DNA of 23,531 nt from UBA6168 sp031426435 (GCA_031426435.1 JANPLH010000606.1:1-23531), one strand, 5' to 3'. Counted from the stretch's first letter, positions 6,432-14,579 are shown. Notes: a model not told the origin generated them from the letters alone. Numbers and translations are program-made.

Positions 6432-7270
6432 AACTGACCTTATTGCAAACCGGCACCTTAAAACTCGACGGCGGCGCCATGTTCGGCATCGTACCGAAAC
6501 GCCTTTGGAACAAAGCCAACCCCGCCGATGAGAACAACCTCTGCACTTGGGCATTGCGTTGCCTGCTCATCGAAACTGGCGACCGCAAAATCCTTGTAGA
6601 TTGCAGCATTGGCGATAAGCAAGATGTCAAGTGGCGAAGCTTTTTTGAGCCAACAGGAGCGGGCTCTACTCTACCTGCATTGGCCGAGCGGGGCATTTCA
6701 CCAGAAGCAATCACCGACGTTTTCCTGACGCACCTCCATTTCGACCACTGCGGCGGTGGGGTTAGTTTTGATGAAAACGGCAAGCTGGTGCCCACTTTTC
6801 CCAATGCCATTTATTGGTCAAATGAGCAACAATGGCACACTGCCATGCATCCGAATGAAAAGGAAAAAGCTTCGTTTCTAAAGGAAAACTTCATGCCGTT
6901 GAAAGAAGCTGGCCGGGTACAATTCATTGACGTTCAACGGGATATGTTGGATTGGTTGGCCGGCCTTAAGGTGCAGTTCACCCATGGCCATACCGACGCC
7001 ATGATGTCATTGCACATTGACGCCCCGCAGGGCTACTTCGTCTATTGTGCTGACGCAATGCCCTCCTCCTACCACCTAAACATGCCTTGGGTCATGGCCT
7101 ATGACATCCGCCCACTGACCACCTTGGAGGAAAAAGCATGGCTGCTCGAAACCGCCGTGGACAACGATTGGCGGCTTATTTTTGAACATGACCCCCAGAC
7201 TGCTTGTGCAAATTTAATGCGCAGCGAAAACGGGAGGGTGATTGTGAAAGAGCGTTTTTCGGAGGTTTAG
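6428..7270 (+). CDS. Metallo-beta-lactamase fold metal-dependent hydrolase
   Basis: This 280-residue protein has the complete zinc-binding set of the MBL superfamily: HLHFDH at 102-107 (H102, H104, D106, H107), H186 in THGHTD, D209 in YCADAMPS, and H254 in FEHDP. That suggests an active two-metal hydrolase. The overall pattern (GGAMFGIVPK near the N-terminus, WALRCLLIETGDRKILVD) matches the lactonase-like/glyoxalase-II-like branch of soluble MBL proteins; the substrate cannot be told from sequence. It overlaps the upstream PNPOx-fold gene by four bases and shares its transcript, so the two may act in one small detoxification or cofactor-linked step, which is inference. No terminator-like hairpin is evident directly after it. 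Confidence 0.9.
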   Translation: MKLTLLQTGTLKLDGGAMFGIVPKRLWNKANPADENNLCTWALRCLLIETGDRKILVDCSIGDKQDVKWRSFFEPTGAGSTLPALAERGISPEAITDVFLTHLHFDHCGGGVSFDENGKLVPTFPNAIYWSNEQQWHTAMHPNEKEKASFLKENFMPLKEAGRVQFIDVQRDMLDWLAGLKVQFTHGHTDAMMSLHIDAPQGYFVYCADAMPSSYHLNMPWVMAYDIRPLTTLEEKAWLLETAVDNDWRLIFEHDPQTACANLMRSENGRVIVKERFSEV

Positions 7271-7324
7271 GTTAGCGGGTTTAGATGAATCAATGAAGCC
7301 TTCGGCTACCCCCCTTTCACCCCC

Positions 7325-7978
7325 TTACTTTCGCTTCGCAATGACTGTCTCTCCATCCACCACCGTCTGACCAAGTTGGACATTTGGAACAGCCGATTCT
7401 GGCAGCACCAGCCCCACTTGGCTGCCCATTTTTATCAACCCGATAACTTCCCCTGCCTTGAGTTGCTGGTCTGGCTCCACAAAATCCTCGATGCGGCGGG
7501 CGAGTAGGCCAGCCACTTGTAATACCTTGTACTTCATGCCATCCGGCGTCTCAAACAGCAGGTCGTTTCGCTCATTTTCGAGGCGGAGGCCAAAGCGGTT
7601 GGTCTGCACGAGGGCATTGTTGAATCGGCCCTCAACATAGTCGTTTTTGATAAAACGGCTCGCCAATGGTGCCCGCTGGTAATGCACGTTGGTCACGTCC
7701 ATTTCGATGGCAATGAGCCAACCGCTGCTGTCCACATCGGAGGTCATCACCTGCACCACCCCGGCGTCCTTTTCCCATGCCAGCGAGTCTTTGGTCCAAT
7801 GGATGATGGCCACGATTTCGCCATTAGCGGGGCTGACGATGGCGTTTGGTTCGGTCGGCACCGCCCTATCGGGCAAACGGAGGAACCAAAAACGGTAGTA
7901 AGCCAAGCTGCCCAGCACGAAAATCAGGAAGGCCAGCGAGAGATTTCTGAGGATTTTTTTCGGTTGCATTTTATTCAT
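7325..7978 (-). CDS. psd: Phosphatidylserine decarboxylase (short, Psd family)
   Basis: The enzyme turns phosphatidylserine into phosphatidylethanolamine at the inner membrane. It is made as a proenzyme that cleaves itself at a serine to form a pyruvoyl group. The 217-residue length fits the short Psd type common in Bacteroidota. An N-terminal hydrophobic stretch (ILRNLSLAFLIFVLGSLAYYRF) anchors it. Family motifs are IVSPANGEIV (classically SPADG), DVTNVHYQRAP with the conserved His, and LIKMGSQVGLVLP near the C-terminus, where G185-S186 is the expected cleavage and pyruvoyl site. I start at the ATG at 7978; an ATG nine bases further in (7969) is also possible, and the upstream part of the frame looks non-coding. 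No phosphatidylserine synthase gene is next to it in this window. Confidence 0.87.
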   Translation of the reverse strand: MNKMQPKKILRNLSLAFLIFVLGSLAYYRFWFLRLPDRAVPTEPNAIVSPANGEIVAIIHWTKDSLAWEKDAGVVQVMTSDVDSSGWLIAIEMDVTNVHYQRAPLASRFIKNDYVEGRFNNALVQTNRFGLRLENERNDLLFETPDGMKYKVLQVAGLLARRIEDFVEPDQQLKAGEVIGLIKMGSQVGLVLPESAVPNVQLGQTVVDGETVIAKRK

Positions 7979-8068
7979 AATGATAGGAAAACAAATAGCT
8001 GCAAAGAAAGTTAGCGGGCATGGAACCAAACCTTCGTTGGATGTTTTTTTTAAAAATCTTCGTTGAAT

Positions 8069-8098
8069 TTTGAAAAACTAAAAAAGCCTATATCTTTG
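8069..8098 (+). promoter_or_regulatory. Bacteroidota-type promoter of tRNA-Phe
   Basis: TTTG at 8069-8072 and TATCTTTG at 8091-8098 match the -33 (TTTG) and -7 (TAnnTTTG) boxes of the Bacteroidota housekeeping sigma factor, with an 18-base spacer. Transcription would begin at about 8103-8108, leaving a ~30-base leader before the mature tRNA at 8135. Confidence 0.7.
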
Positions 8099-8134
8099 CG
8101 CTCGCTTTGGCAAAAGGGTCAACAGTAAATAACA

Positions 8135-8207
8135 GGTGAGGTAGCTCAGTCGGTAGAGCAATGGACTGAAAATCCATGTGTCGGGGGTTCGATTCCCTCT
8201 CTCACCA
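8135..8207 (+). tRNA. tRNA-Phe (anticodon GAA)
   Basis: A full cloverleaf can be drawn. The acceptor arm is GGTGAGG/TCTCACC, with one G-U pair at the base. The D-arm is GCTC...GAGC. The anticodon stem ATGGA/TCCAT encloses the loop CTGAAAA, giving anticodon GAA. The T-arm is GGGGG-TTCGATT-CCCTC. The discriminator is A8207. The 3' CCA is not encoded (the DNA continues CAA), so it must be added afterwards. Confidence 0.96.
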
Positions 8208-8218
8208 CAAAACAAAAG

Positions 8219-8257
8219 CCCTTGTAACTCAATGAGTTGCAAGGGTTTTTTGTTTTT
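8219..8257. terminator. Terminator shared by tRNA-Phe and fmt
   Basis: The stem 8219-8230 / 8234-8245 (CCCTTGTAACTC / GAGTTGCAAGGG, one wobble pair) has a three-base loop and is followed by a T-rich run to 8257. An A-rich stretch (AAAACAAAAG) before the stem gives the same shape on the minus strand. The element ends exactly at the stop of the convergent fmt gene (8258), so it probably serves both. Confidence 0.88.
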
Positions 8258-9229
8258 CTAACTCGACTTCAGTCCATTCAAAAAATCCACCGTTGTCAGC
8301 CTTTTCCGACCCTGCAACTGCATCTCCAGCAAATGAACAAAGCCATCGGCGACGGCCACTTTAAGCGTTTTCTTTCCATCGGTAATGAATTGACCAATCG
8401 GCAAATCATGGGTAGCCTCCTCCTTTTGGGACTTGTAAACCTTCATTTCTATACCCTGCACCTTTTCCCAACCCGCTGATTGCCAAGGCGTTCCGTCAGG
8501 GAGGGTAAGCGGGGAGGCCAACACTTTCCAGGCACCGGGATATGGGCTTAGTCCCCGCACAAAATTGTGCACCTCGGCAACGGTTTTACCAAATTCAATC
8601 TCACAAGTTTCGTGAAAAATTTTTGGGGTATGACAGGCCATAGCCTCGTCCTGTTTTTGCAAAACATAGTCGCCCCGCTCGATGGCTTGCACTGTTTTTA
8701 GCACAAGGCCAGCTCCAAGCTGCATCATACGGTCGTGCACCTCGCCCGCTGTTTCGTGTTCGCCAATCGGCATCCGTTCCTGAAAAAGCAGGTCTCCTGT
8801 ATCTATTTCATGGCGGAGAAAAAAGGTGGTAGCGCCCGTTTCCTGCTCGCCATTTATGATGGCCCAATTGATGGGGGCAGCCCCCCGGTACTTGGGCAAC
8901 AGGGAACCGTGGAGGTTGAACGTGCCGATTTTGGGCATGTCCCAAACGACTTCCGGCAACATCCGAAACGCCACAACTATTTGTAAATCAGCTTCATAGC
9001 TTCGCAATTGCGCTAAAAATTCCGGGGAGCGCAGCTTATCAGGTTGCAGCACGGGCAGCCCTCGGCTCACCGCAAATTTCTTCACCGCAGACTCAAGCAG
9101 CTGCTTGCCTCCCCTACCGCCGAGCTTATCAGTGGCAGTAACGACGGCGGCCACGTCATAGCCATTGTGCAATAATATTTCGAGCGAAGGCACAGCGAAA
9201 TCGGGGGTGCCCATGAAGATGATGCGCAT
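8258..9229 (-). CDS. fmt: Methionyl-tRNA formyltransferase
   Basis: Fmt puts a formyl group from 10-formyl-tetrahydrofolate onto initiator Met-tRNA, in the cytoplasm, for translation start. The 323-residue length is normal. The N-terminal Rossmann domain begins MRIIFMGTPDFAVPSLE, diagnostic for the family. Catalytic residues match the known trio: N105 and H107 in FNLHGSLLPKYRGAAPINW and D143 in HEIDTGD. The C-terminal OB-like domain follows with VHNFVRGLSPYPGAW at about 224-238. The ATG at 9229 directly begins the first strand, so the start is firm. It stands alone: tRNA-Phe converges on its 3' side, and a small lipoprotein gene on the same strand lies 71 bases upstream across a repeat-rich gap. 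Confidence 0.97.
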   Translation of the reverse strand: MRIIFMGTPDFAVPSLEILLHNGYDVAAVVTATDKLGGRGGKQLLESAVKKFAVSRGLPVLQPDKLRSPEFLAQLRSYEADLQIVVAFRMLPEVVWDMPKIGTFNLHGSLLPKYRGAAPINWAIINGEQETGATTFFLRHEIDTGDLLFQERMPIGEHETAGEVHDRMMQLGAGLVLKTVQAIERGDYVLQKQDEAMACHTPKIFHETCEIEFGKTVAEVHNFVRGLSPYPGAWKVLASPLTLPDGTPWQSAGWEKVQGIEMKVYKSQKEEATHDLPIGQFITDGKKTLKVAVADGFVHLLEMQLQGRKRLTTVDFLNGLKSS

Positions 9230-9240
9230 GTGATGGGTTG

Positions 9241-9292
9241 GATATTGAGTGATTGGGATAATGGGATATTGGGATATTGAGTGATTGGGATA
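9241..9292. repeat. Short direct repeat upstream of fmt
   Basis: The 20-base unit GATATTGAGTGATTGGGATA occurs exactly at 9241-9260 and 9273-9292. It lies within a wider stretch of GATATTGGG/GATTGGG variants that fills the gap between the small lipoprotein stop and the fmt start. It is probably slippage-derived low-complexity DNA. Confidence 0.8.
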
Positions 9293-9300
9293 TTGGGTGA

Positions 9301-9654
9301 TTAGGGCCTGTTCAGCGTCAGAACCTCTTGGATGCCACCTCGGTTCATTTCAAAAACCAGCGAATCGGCGGTCAGTTTCATGATTTTTACCATGATTTCC
9401 TGCTGTCCCTCGGCTGTGGTGTAGAGCTTGTCGCCGTCTAGGCGGAAGCTGCCAGTTTCGTCTTTCAGGCCGAGTTTGGCGTTGTAGGTTTCTCCAAGAA
9501 AATCAAAGTTGACGTTTTCAACCGGGCGTTCGCCGCTGGCAGTTACCCAATGGGTAGCCTGCCACTTGCCTTGAATGGCGGTCTGGTACCCCAAATCCTG
9601 GGCACAATTTGCGAAGCAAAACGACAAAAAAACAAAAGCAAGTAAATTTTTCAT
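9301..9654 (-). CDS. Small lipocalin-like lipoprotein
   Basis: The 117-residue product begins MKNLLAFVFLSFCFANC, a short lipoprotein-type signal in which C17 would be lipidated (FANC is a weak lipobox). The mature part starts with a GKWQATHW strand, the kind of G-x-W motif that opens lipocalin-like domains (Lipocalin_4/5 and DUF4923-like families in Bacteroidota). Alternating beta strands follow, such as YNAKLGLKDETGSFRLDGDKLYTT, up to a short end VLTLNRP. It is plausibly an envelope protein binding a small hydrophobic ligand, but this is inference. The frame is open 43 codons further upstream; the ATG at 9654 is chosen because it starts the signal peptide. It is followed on the same strand by fmt. 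Confidence 0.65.
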   Translation of the reverse strand: MKNLLAFVFLSFCFANCAQDLGYQTAIQGKWQATHWVTASGERPVENVNFDFLGETYNAKLGLKDETGSFRLDGDKLYTTAEGQQEIMVKIMKLTADSLVFEMNRGGIQEVLTLNRP

Positions 9655-9897
9655 GCTGGATGATTTTGTAAATGAATGACCGAGTAATCCGCAATCGGGC
9701 GAATGATACGGCAAATGGAGCATTTTTACCCAAAAAAGACAATCTGGCCATTGCAGAACGCAACTAATCATGCCTGATTTCATTTCCTTGAAAAGTATTT
9801 ACTACCACCATTTTTTCTACCGAGCCCTGGTACGGGATTTCAATTTTCTCAACGTAAATCTTATCCTTTTTCCTTCTTAACCCCTTTCTTTGTTCCG

Positions 9898-11889
9898 ATG
9901 AAAAAAGCATTGATTTTCAGCCTGTTACTGTTTGGTTTTTGGTCGGCCTTCGGCCAATGCGACCCCTATTTTCAGCCGCCAATGAGCAGCCGACCAACGA
10001 GCTACGTGTTGGATGTTCAGTACGACCTTGCCAATAAATCCATCACTTCCAAGGGGCAGGTCATTTTCAAAAACAACTCGCCCGTGCCAGTGACCGAGCT
10101 ACGGTTTTATATGTACCTCAACTCGTTCAAGAACATGGAAAGCACCTTCCTAAAGGGCAGCGGCGGCAACATTTTCGACCAAAACATCAGCAACCGGGGC
10201 CAGGACGCCTGGGGTTGGATTCGAGTGGACAATATTGCGGTGCAAAACGGTGCAAACCTCACAGCGTCAATGCGTTACATACAGCCCGACGATAGCAATA
10301 CCGGCGACCAAAGTGTGCTTCTAGTGCCTTTGCAAAGCCCTGTGAAACCGGGAGAGACCGCTGTTTTTGACCTGAAATTTTCAGCGAAGCTGCCAAAAAC
10401 CATCGCTCGTGCGGGTTACTCGAAGGACGATTTTGCACTCTGGGTTCACTGGTTCCCGCAGCTCGGCGTTTGGCAACTGGAACCCCACGGCCAATGGGCC
10501 TGGAACTGCCACCAGTTCTTTCGTACCACTGAGTTTTACGGCGATTTTGGCACCTACGACGTGACCATTACCGCCCCCAGTCAGCTCGTCATGGGCGCAT
10601 CCGGCTGCCTGATGAGCGAAGAAAAACTGCCCGACAACCTCACCCGTCGTCGCTTCGTGGTGGAGGACGTGATAGATTTCGCATGGACGGCCTACCCCGG
10701 CTACCAGGTTTTCGAGGACAAATGGCAGCACGTGAACATCCGCCTGCTCATTCCCCCGGAGCACGCCATGCACGCCCCACGGGTCATCACGGCCATCAAA
10801 CAGAGCTTGGAGTACATGACCGAACACGTAGGCCCCTACCCTTTTACCAGCATTACCATCGCCGACCCACCATTCCACGGGCTGCGCAGTGGCATGATGG
10901 AATATCCGACTTTTATCACGCTGGGGTCTTTCTGGAACTCGCCATTGGGCATCCGAAACGTGGAATCGCTGGCCGTGCATGAGTTTGTACACCAGTATTT
11001 TATGATGATGCTGGCCAGCAACGAGAAGGAGCAGGCCTGGCTCGACGAGGGCTTGGTGACCTTCTACGAAGACCGCATCATTGACCATTGTTATGGCCAA
11101 AAAACGGGCTATTTTGACCTGCTCGGCTATCAAATGGGCAATTGGGAACTGAGCCGCAACGAGTACACCGGCATGCCCAACCCCAAAGAAGACTACGCCG
11201 ACAAGCCCGGTTGGACCTACGACGCCCGTCACAAGGGCATCATCTACAGCAAGACGGCCACGATGCTGCGTTCGATGCAGGCAGTGCTTGGCGATGGGCC
11301 TATGGACGAGATGATGCGTACCTATTTTGAGCGATGGAAGTTCAAGCACCCCCGTGGTACCGACTTCTTTGCGGTAGCGAATGAGTTCGCTGCGCAACAT
11401 CCTAACACCCCTTTCGGCAGCAATTTCGACTGGCTTTTTAAGGGCGTGATTCAAGGCACCGACGTTTGCGACTACGCCGTTTCGGAAATCAACAACCTGG
11501 AAAATTATAGCCCGCAAGGCTTGTTTGACGATGGGAAAGGTGGCCTCGTTTTCAAAAAAGGCGAGCCAACAGGCGATTTCACAACCTCGGTGACGTTGCA
11601 CCGCTTGGGCGAGTTGGTTTTCCCTGTGGAGGTTGGAATCTACTTCGAGGATGGCACGGTGAAAATGGAGAACTGGGACGGTCAGTTGCGAACGAAGATT
11701 TACACCTATCCGTCCAAGTCAAAAATCGAGTCGGTGCATATTGACCCAAAGCAGAAAATCAGCCTTGATATTGATTTGAACAACAACAGCCTGACCTTGA
11801 AACCGCAGACAACGGTACTTTGGAAGTACACGATTAAAGCGGTGTTTTGGATGCAAAACGTCATGCAGACGGTGGGGTTCCTGATTTGA
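9898..11889 (+). CDS. M1-family (gluzincin) zinc metallopeptidase, secreted
   Basis: A 663-residue protein with an N-terminal signal peptide (MKKALIFSLLLFGFWSAFG). The M1 aminopeptidase core is present: the zinc site HEFVH at 361-365 and the third ligand E384 in DEGLVTFYE, exactly 19 residues after the second His. The substrate-binding exopeptidase motif is seen as SGMMEYP (GxMEN equivalent), at about 328-334. The N-terminal half is the expected beta-sandwich domain. It likely removes N-terminal residues from peptides in the periplasm or outside. There is no T9SS tail; the C-terminal segment past ~540 is beta-rich (DFTTSVTLHRLGELVFPVEV and onward), as in related Bacteroidota M1 proteins. Seventy-two bases downstream begins a membrane protein gene on the same strand. 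Confidence 0.92.
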   Translation: MKKALIFSLLLFGFWSAFGQCDPYFQPPMSSRPTSYVLDVQYDLANKSITSKGQVIFKNNSPVPVTELRFYMYLNSFKNMESTFLKGSGGNIFDQNISNRGQDAWGWIRVDNIAVQNGANLTASMRYIQPDDSNTGDQSVLLVPLQSPVKPGETAVFDLKFSAKLPKTIARAGYSKDDFALWVHWFPQLGVWQLEPHGQWAWNCHQFFRTTEFYGDFGTYDVTITAPSQLVMGASGCLMSEEKLPDNLTRRRFVVEDVIDFAWTAYPGYQVFEDKWQHVNIRLLIPPEHAMHAPRVITAIKQSLEYMTEHVGPYPFTSITIADPPFHGLRSGMMEYPTFITLGSFWNSPLGIRNVESLAVHEFVHQYFMMMLASNEKEQAWLDEGLVTFYEDRIIDHCYGQKTGYFDLLGYQMGNWELSRNEYTGMPNPKEDYADKPGWTYDARHKGIIYSKTATMLRSMQAVLGDGPMDEMMRTYFERWKFKHPRGTDFFAVANEFAAQHPNTPFGSNFDWLFKGVIQGTDVCDYAVSEINNLENYSPQGLFDDGKGGLVFKKGEPTGDFTTSVTLHRLGELVFPVEVGIYFEDGTVKMENWDGQLRTKIYTYPSKSKIESVHIDPKQKISLDIDLNNNSLTLKPQTTVLWKYTIKAVFWMQNVMQTVGFLI

Positions 11890-11961
11890 AATTGTGAAAT
11901 TGAGAAATAATGAAATTGGAGGGAGGGAAGAATTTACCGATTTCCAAATTTCGAGACATAC

Positions 11962-12831
11962 ATGATAAATACAATAAAAACAGCCTTCTTCACTGGATTT
12001 CGCCATTGGAAAATAGTCCTGCTGGTCTATCTCCTGCAACTGATGCTGGCCATACCATTGGCCATGCAAGTCTGGCACGTGCTGGAGGCGAGCATCGGCA
12101 ACTCGTTGGAAATCAACAAATTGCTTCCCGGTTATGACCATACGGTCATCTCCGACTTCCTGAAAGTGCATGGCGGGAGCATCACCCCGCTCATCGGGCA
12201 ACTACGGTGGGTACTGGCGATTTGGGCATTGGCCAGCGTGTTCATCAATGGCGGCGTGCTGTTTACTCTCGTAAAGCGGACGCCCAACTGGCTGGCCTTT
12301 TGGACGGGCGGTGCGACGTATTTTTTCCACTTCGCAAAAATTGCCTTGGCCTTCCTGTTGCTGCTTTTGCTCTGGACAGGGGTCGTGCTTCTGCCCTATT
12401 TGTCCAATATACAAGTCAACCTCGAATCAATGGCCTCGGAGAAAACCGTACTGGGCTACTTCTTGCTTTTGGTTCTTGGCTGGTTCCTCGGTTTTATTTT
12501 CCTCAGCAACGCCGCTATCATCGCCAAAACGGCCATCATCCAGCAAGGGCTGACGACTTGGCAAGCTTTGAAAAAGGGGCTTGGCTTCACCTTCCGGCAT
12601 TTTTTCCAAACAACAGGTATCTTCTTGGTTTTCAGTGCTTTGCAATTGATGGCAATGGGTGCTTACTGGTGGCTGGAAGGTGGGTCGGGCATGGTGACAC
12701 CAGGGTTGGTGGTAGTGTTTTTTTTGGTGCAACAGGGTTTGGTGATAATAAGAATAATGGGCAGGGTGATGGGTGTTTCAGGGGTTTCAAGTGCCTATAC
12801 GAGGAACCTACCATCGCAACCAAGTCATTGA
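11962..12831 (+). CDS. Multi-pass membrane protein of unknown function
   Basis: The 289-residue product has about six hydrophobic segments: ~17-35 (WKIVLLVYLLQLMLAIPL), ~83-103, ~124-146, ~162-186, ~217-235 and ~244-263. Long non-membrane stretches lie between the first two and around 187-215. I do not recognise a named family. The layout (loop with an amphipathic HTVISDFLK stretch, then IIAKTAII--GLTTWQALKKGL) recalls uncharacterised inner membrane proteins found near peptidase genes in Bacteroidota. It follows the M1 peptidase by 72 bases on the same strand and may be co-transcribed. Its stop overlaps the stop of the convergent hydrolase by seven bases, with no room for a terminator. The last ~20 residues (VSGVSSAYTRNLPSQPSH) are polar. 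Confidence 0.8.
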   Translation: MINTIKTAFFTGFRHWKIVLLVYLLQLMLAIPLAMQVWHVLEASIGNSLEINKLLPGYDHTVISDFLKVHGGSITPLIGQLRWVLAIWALASVFINGGVLFTLVKRTPNWLAFWTGGATYFFHFAKIALAFLLLLLLWTGVVLLPYLSNIQVNLESMASEKTVLGYFLLLVLGWFLGFIFLSNAAIIAKTAIIQQGLTTWQALKKGLGFTFRHFFQTTGIFLVFSALQLMAMGAYWWLEGGSGMVTPGLVVVFFLVQQGLVIIRIMGRVMGVSGVSSAYTRNLPSQPSH

Positions 12832-13727
12832 CTTTCAATCCGTTCCAGCCATTTTCTAAAAATCTCACAACTCGGGTGTCCCGGAAAACACCAGCTCGCA
12901 GCGTCGAGGTGCATCCCATTTTCAAGCGTTTCAAACTGGACATCTTTTGAGCCAAGTGACCGCAATTTTTCAAAGAAAGCAACTGAATTCTCATGCTCCA
13001 CAATGCTGTCCTTATCTCCGTGAATGAGCAAGGTCGGCACATTCAAAGCGGTTTCAAGGTAACGAATTGGGTCAGCGAGGCAATAGATTTCAGGGCGTTT
13101 CATGCGGGTGACCATGAGCAGGGGCGGCGAAGACCACATCACCGAAAGGTCTAACGGAGCGGCGAATACGGCAAGCGCCGAAAAGCGGTCCGGTGATACG
13201 CCTGATTGCGCCAGCAAACTACGGTCGAGCAAGGCAAGGGCGACGAGGTTGCCACCAGCTGAGTTGCCGCAAAGCAGGATTTTCTTCTCGGAAAGCCCCA
13301 ATTGATGCATTTCATCCAGGGCAGTTTTTATGCCCAATCGGGTGTCTTCCCTCAGCTGCCGAATATCGCACTGTGGGATGCGGCGGTGCGAGAGGAAAAA
13401 GGCATGGTACCCTTGCGCTGCCAGCCATTGGGCATTGGCCTTAAACATCTCCGGCTTGCCAAACTGCCAACCACTGCCGTGGATATAAATAACGACATGC
13501 TGCTTCTCAGGGGCGCCCTTCATCGGCGTAAAATGCAGTAGGTACTGCCGGAAATGCAAGCCGTACCTGATTTTTCTCGGCTCATCCCCAGCGTTTGCCA
13601 ATCGGCGGACCCGCAATAACCAAAAAGGCAGCCGGACACCTTCGTACAGCATCTTGCCAGGCATTAGTAAATAAATCAGTAGTAAGCCAACGGCAATGAA
13701 CACCAGTATTTTCATCAGCAGCAGCAT
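12825..13727 (-). CDS. Alpha/beta hydrolase (esterase/lipase family) with N-terminal membrane anchor
   Basis: A 300-residue protein with an N-terminal hydrophobic segment (residues ~5-21) and an alpha/beta-hydrolase domain. The oxyanion-hole motif HGSGW is at 83-87 (HGGGW in the hormone-sensitive-lipase-like group). The nucleophile elbow is GNSAGG at 154-159 with S156. The acid is probably D238 or D240 in HGDKDSIV, and the histidine is H273 in NGMHLDA. All catalytic pieces are present, so it is expected to be an active esterase anchored at the inner membrane. The substrate is unknown. Its 3' end overlaps the convergent membrane protein gene by seven bases. An alternative start at 13715 would shorten it by four residues without changing the interpretation. 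Confidence 0.88.
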   Translation of the reverse strand: MLLLMKILVFIAVGLLLIYLLMPGKMLYEGVRLPFWLLRVRRLANAGDEPRKIRYGLHFRQYLLHFTPMKGAPEKQHVVIYIHGSGWQFGKPEMFKANAQWLAAQGYHAFFLSHRRIPQCDIRQLREDTRLGIKTALDEMHQLGLSEKKILLCGNSAGGNLVALALLDRSLLAQSGVSPDRFSALAVFAAPLDLSVMWSSPPLLMVTRMKRPEIYCLADPIRYLETALNVPTLLIHGDKDSIVEHENSVAFFEKLRSLGSKDVQFETLENGMHLDAASWCFPGHPSCEIFRKWLERIESQ

Positions 13728-13810
13728 GAGAAATGGGTATTAAGGTTTGGCAAAAGTCGGTCAATACAGCCATGCGAGAACGTTATTCGCACATAGCATT
13801 TATCTCAATA

Positions 13811-13963
13811 GTTCGTGAGGTTTCTGGTTTCAAGTTTCAGGGAAGAGCCTGCTTACATTATTTTTGAAATGGTTGATTTGGCAAAAAAGCTATTCAAAAA
13901 ATGCTGTTTATTCTCAGTTACGCAGAAAATCCCGTGAAACCTGAAACTTGAAACCTCACGAAC
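13811..13963. repeat. Long-range inverted repeat upstream of lptE
   Basis: The sequence at 13811-13841 (GTTCGTGAGGTTTC, then a 7-base extra TGGTTTC, then AAGTTTCAG) is complementary to 13940-13963 (CCTGAAACTTG...CTCACGAAC). About 97 bases lie between the arms, including an AT-rich core. This fills much of the 270-base gap between the hydrolase start and lptE. It could form a large hairpin or be the flanks of a small non-autonomous element. No coding frame is visible inside. Confidence 0.6.
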
Positions 13964-13997
13964 CATTGTTTATCTTCGGGCATCGAAAAATATTCAA

Positions 13998-14534
13998 ATG
14001 TCAAACACAGGGTTCAAAATTAGGTTTTTTAAAGTAGCTGCCATAGTGGTCTGCGTGGCCATTCTGCAAGGCTGCATGATACGTGGCAACGGCTATTCCT
14101 TGGCGGGCATCAGCATCCCTCCCGACGTGAACACTTATTATGTCGAGACTTTCGAGAACCAGGCCCCTGGGGCGGTGCCGACCTTGCCCCGTGATTTTAC
14201 GGAACGGCTGAAAGACAAAATCCGAACGGAGACGAGGTTGAAGTACAATGACGAAACGCCAGACATCGAATTCACAGGCTCCATCTCCGATTTTCGAGTG
14301 ACTGCCGAGGCACCCAAGGCAGGAGAGCAGATTGGATTCAACAAGCTCACCATCACCGTTCAGGTGAATTTTACCAATACCAAGGACGAAAAGGCCTCGT
14401 GGAAACAGCAGTTTTCCTTTGAGGACTTCTTTCAGCCAGAACAAAACCTGTTGGATGTTCAGGAGGACTTAATCAACAATATCAGCAAGGAATTGGTGGA
14501 CAGGATTTACAATCGGGCCTTTACCAACTGGTGA
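13998..14534 (+). CDS. lptE: LptE family LPS-assembly lipoprotein
   Basis: LptE plugs the outer membrane LptD barrel and helps place lipopolysaccharide on the cell surface. The 178-residue length and pattern match the Bacteroidota LptE family. The lipoprotein signal ends ILQGC with lipidated C26. Directly after it comes GNGYSLAGISIPPDVNTYYVETFENQ, the diagnostic N-terminal stretch (YS-G-SIP--V-T--V--F-N). Then follows the alternating sheet/helix pattern with FTERLKDKIRTETRL and the C-terminal helix DLINNISKELVDRIYNRAFTNW. The start at 13998 puts a few polar residues before the signal. TATCTTCG at 13971-13978 is close to a -7 box. It is followed by the transporter gene after 94 bases on the same strand. 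Confidence 0.85.
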   Translation: MSNTGFKIRFFKVAAIVVCVAILQGCMIRGNGYSLAGISIPPDVNTYYVETFENQAPGAVPTLPRDFTERLKDKIRTETRLKYNDETPDIEFTGSISDFRVTAEAPKAGEQIGFNKLTITVQVNFTNTKDEKASWKQQFSFEDFFQPEQNLLDVQEDLINNISKELVDRIYNRAFTNW

Positions 14535-14579
14535 TGTTCAGGTTCAATTTGGAATAACGGGACTGTGAGCCGTTTGTAC

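Noticed and set aside
8135..8260. tRNA-Phe as an integration site for a mobile element
   Set aside because: No integrase gene, no repeat of the tRNA 3' end and no composition shift next to it; fmt and psd on either side are ordinary chromosomal genes.
10381..11601. Long minus-strand open frame of ~406 codons
   Set aside because: It lies entirely antisense to the M1 peptidase, whose zinc motif and domain order are clear; long antisense frames are expected in moderately GC-rich genes.
12207..12950. Plus-strand frame of ~247 codons overlapping the membrane protein gene
   Set aside because: It is out of frame with the hydrophobic-helix gene at 11962-12831, shows no membrane or domain pattern and runs into the antisense of the hydrolase.
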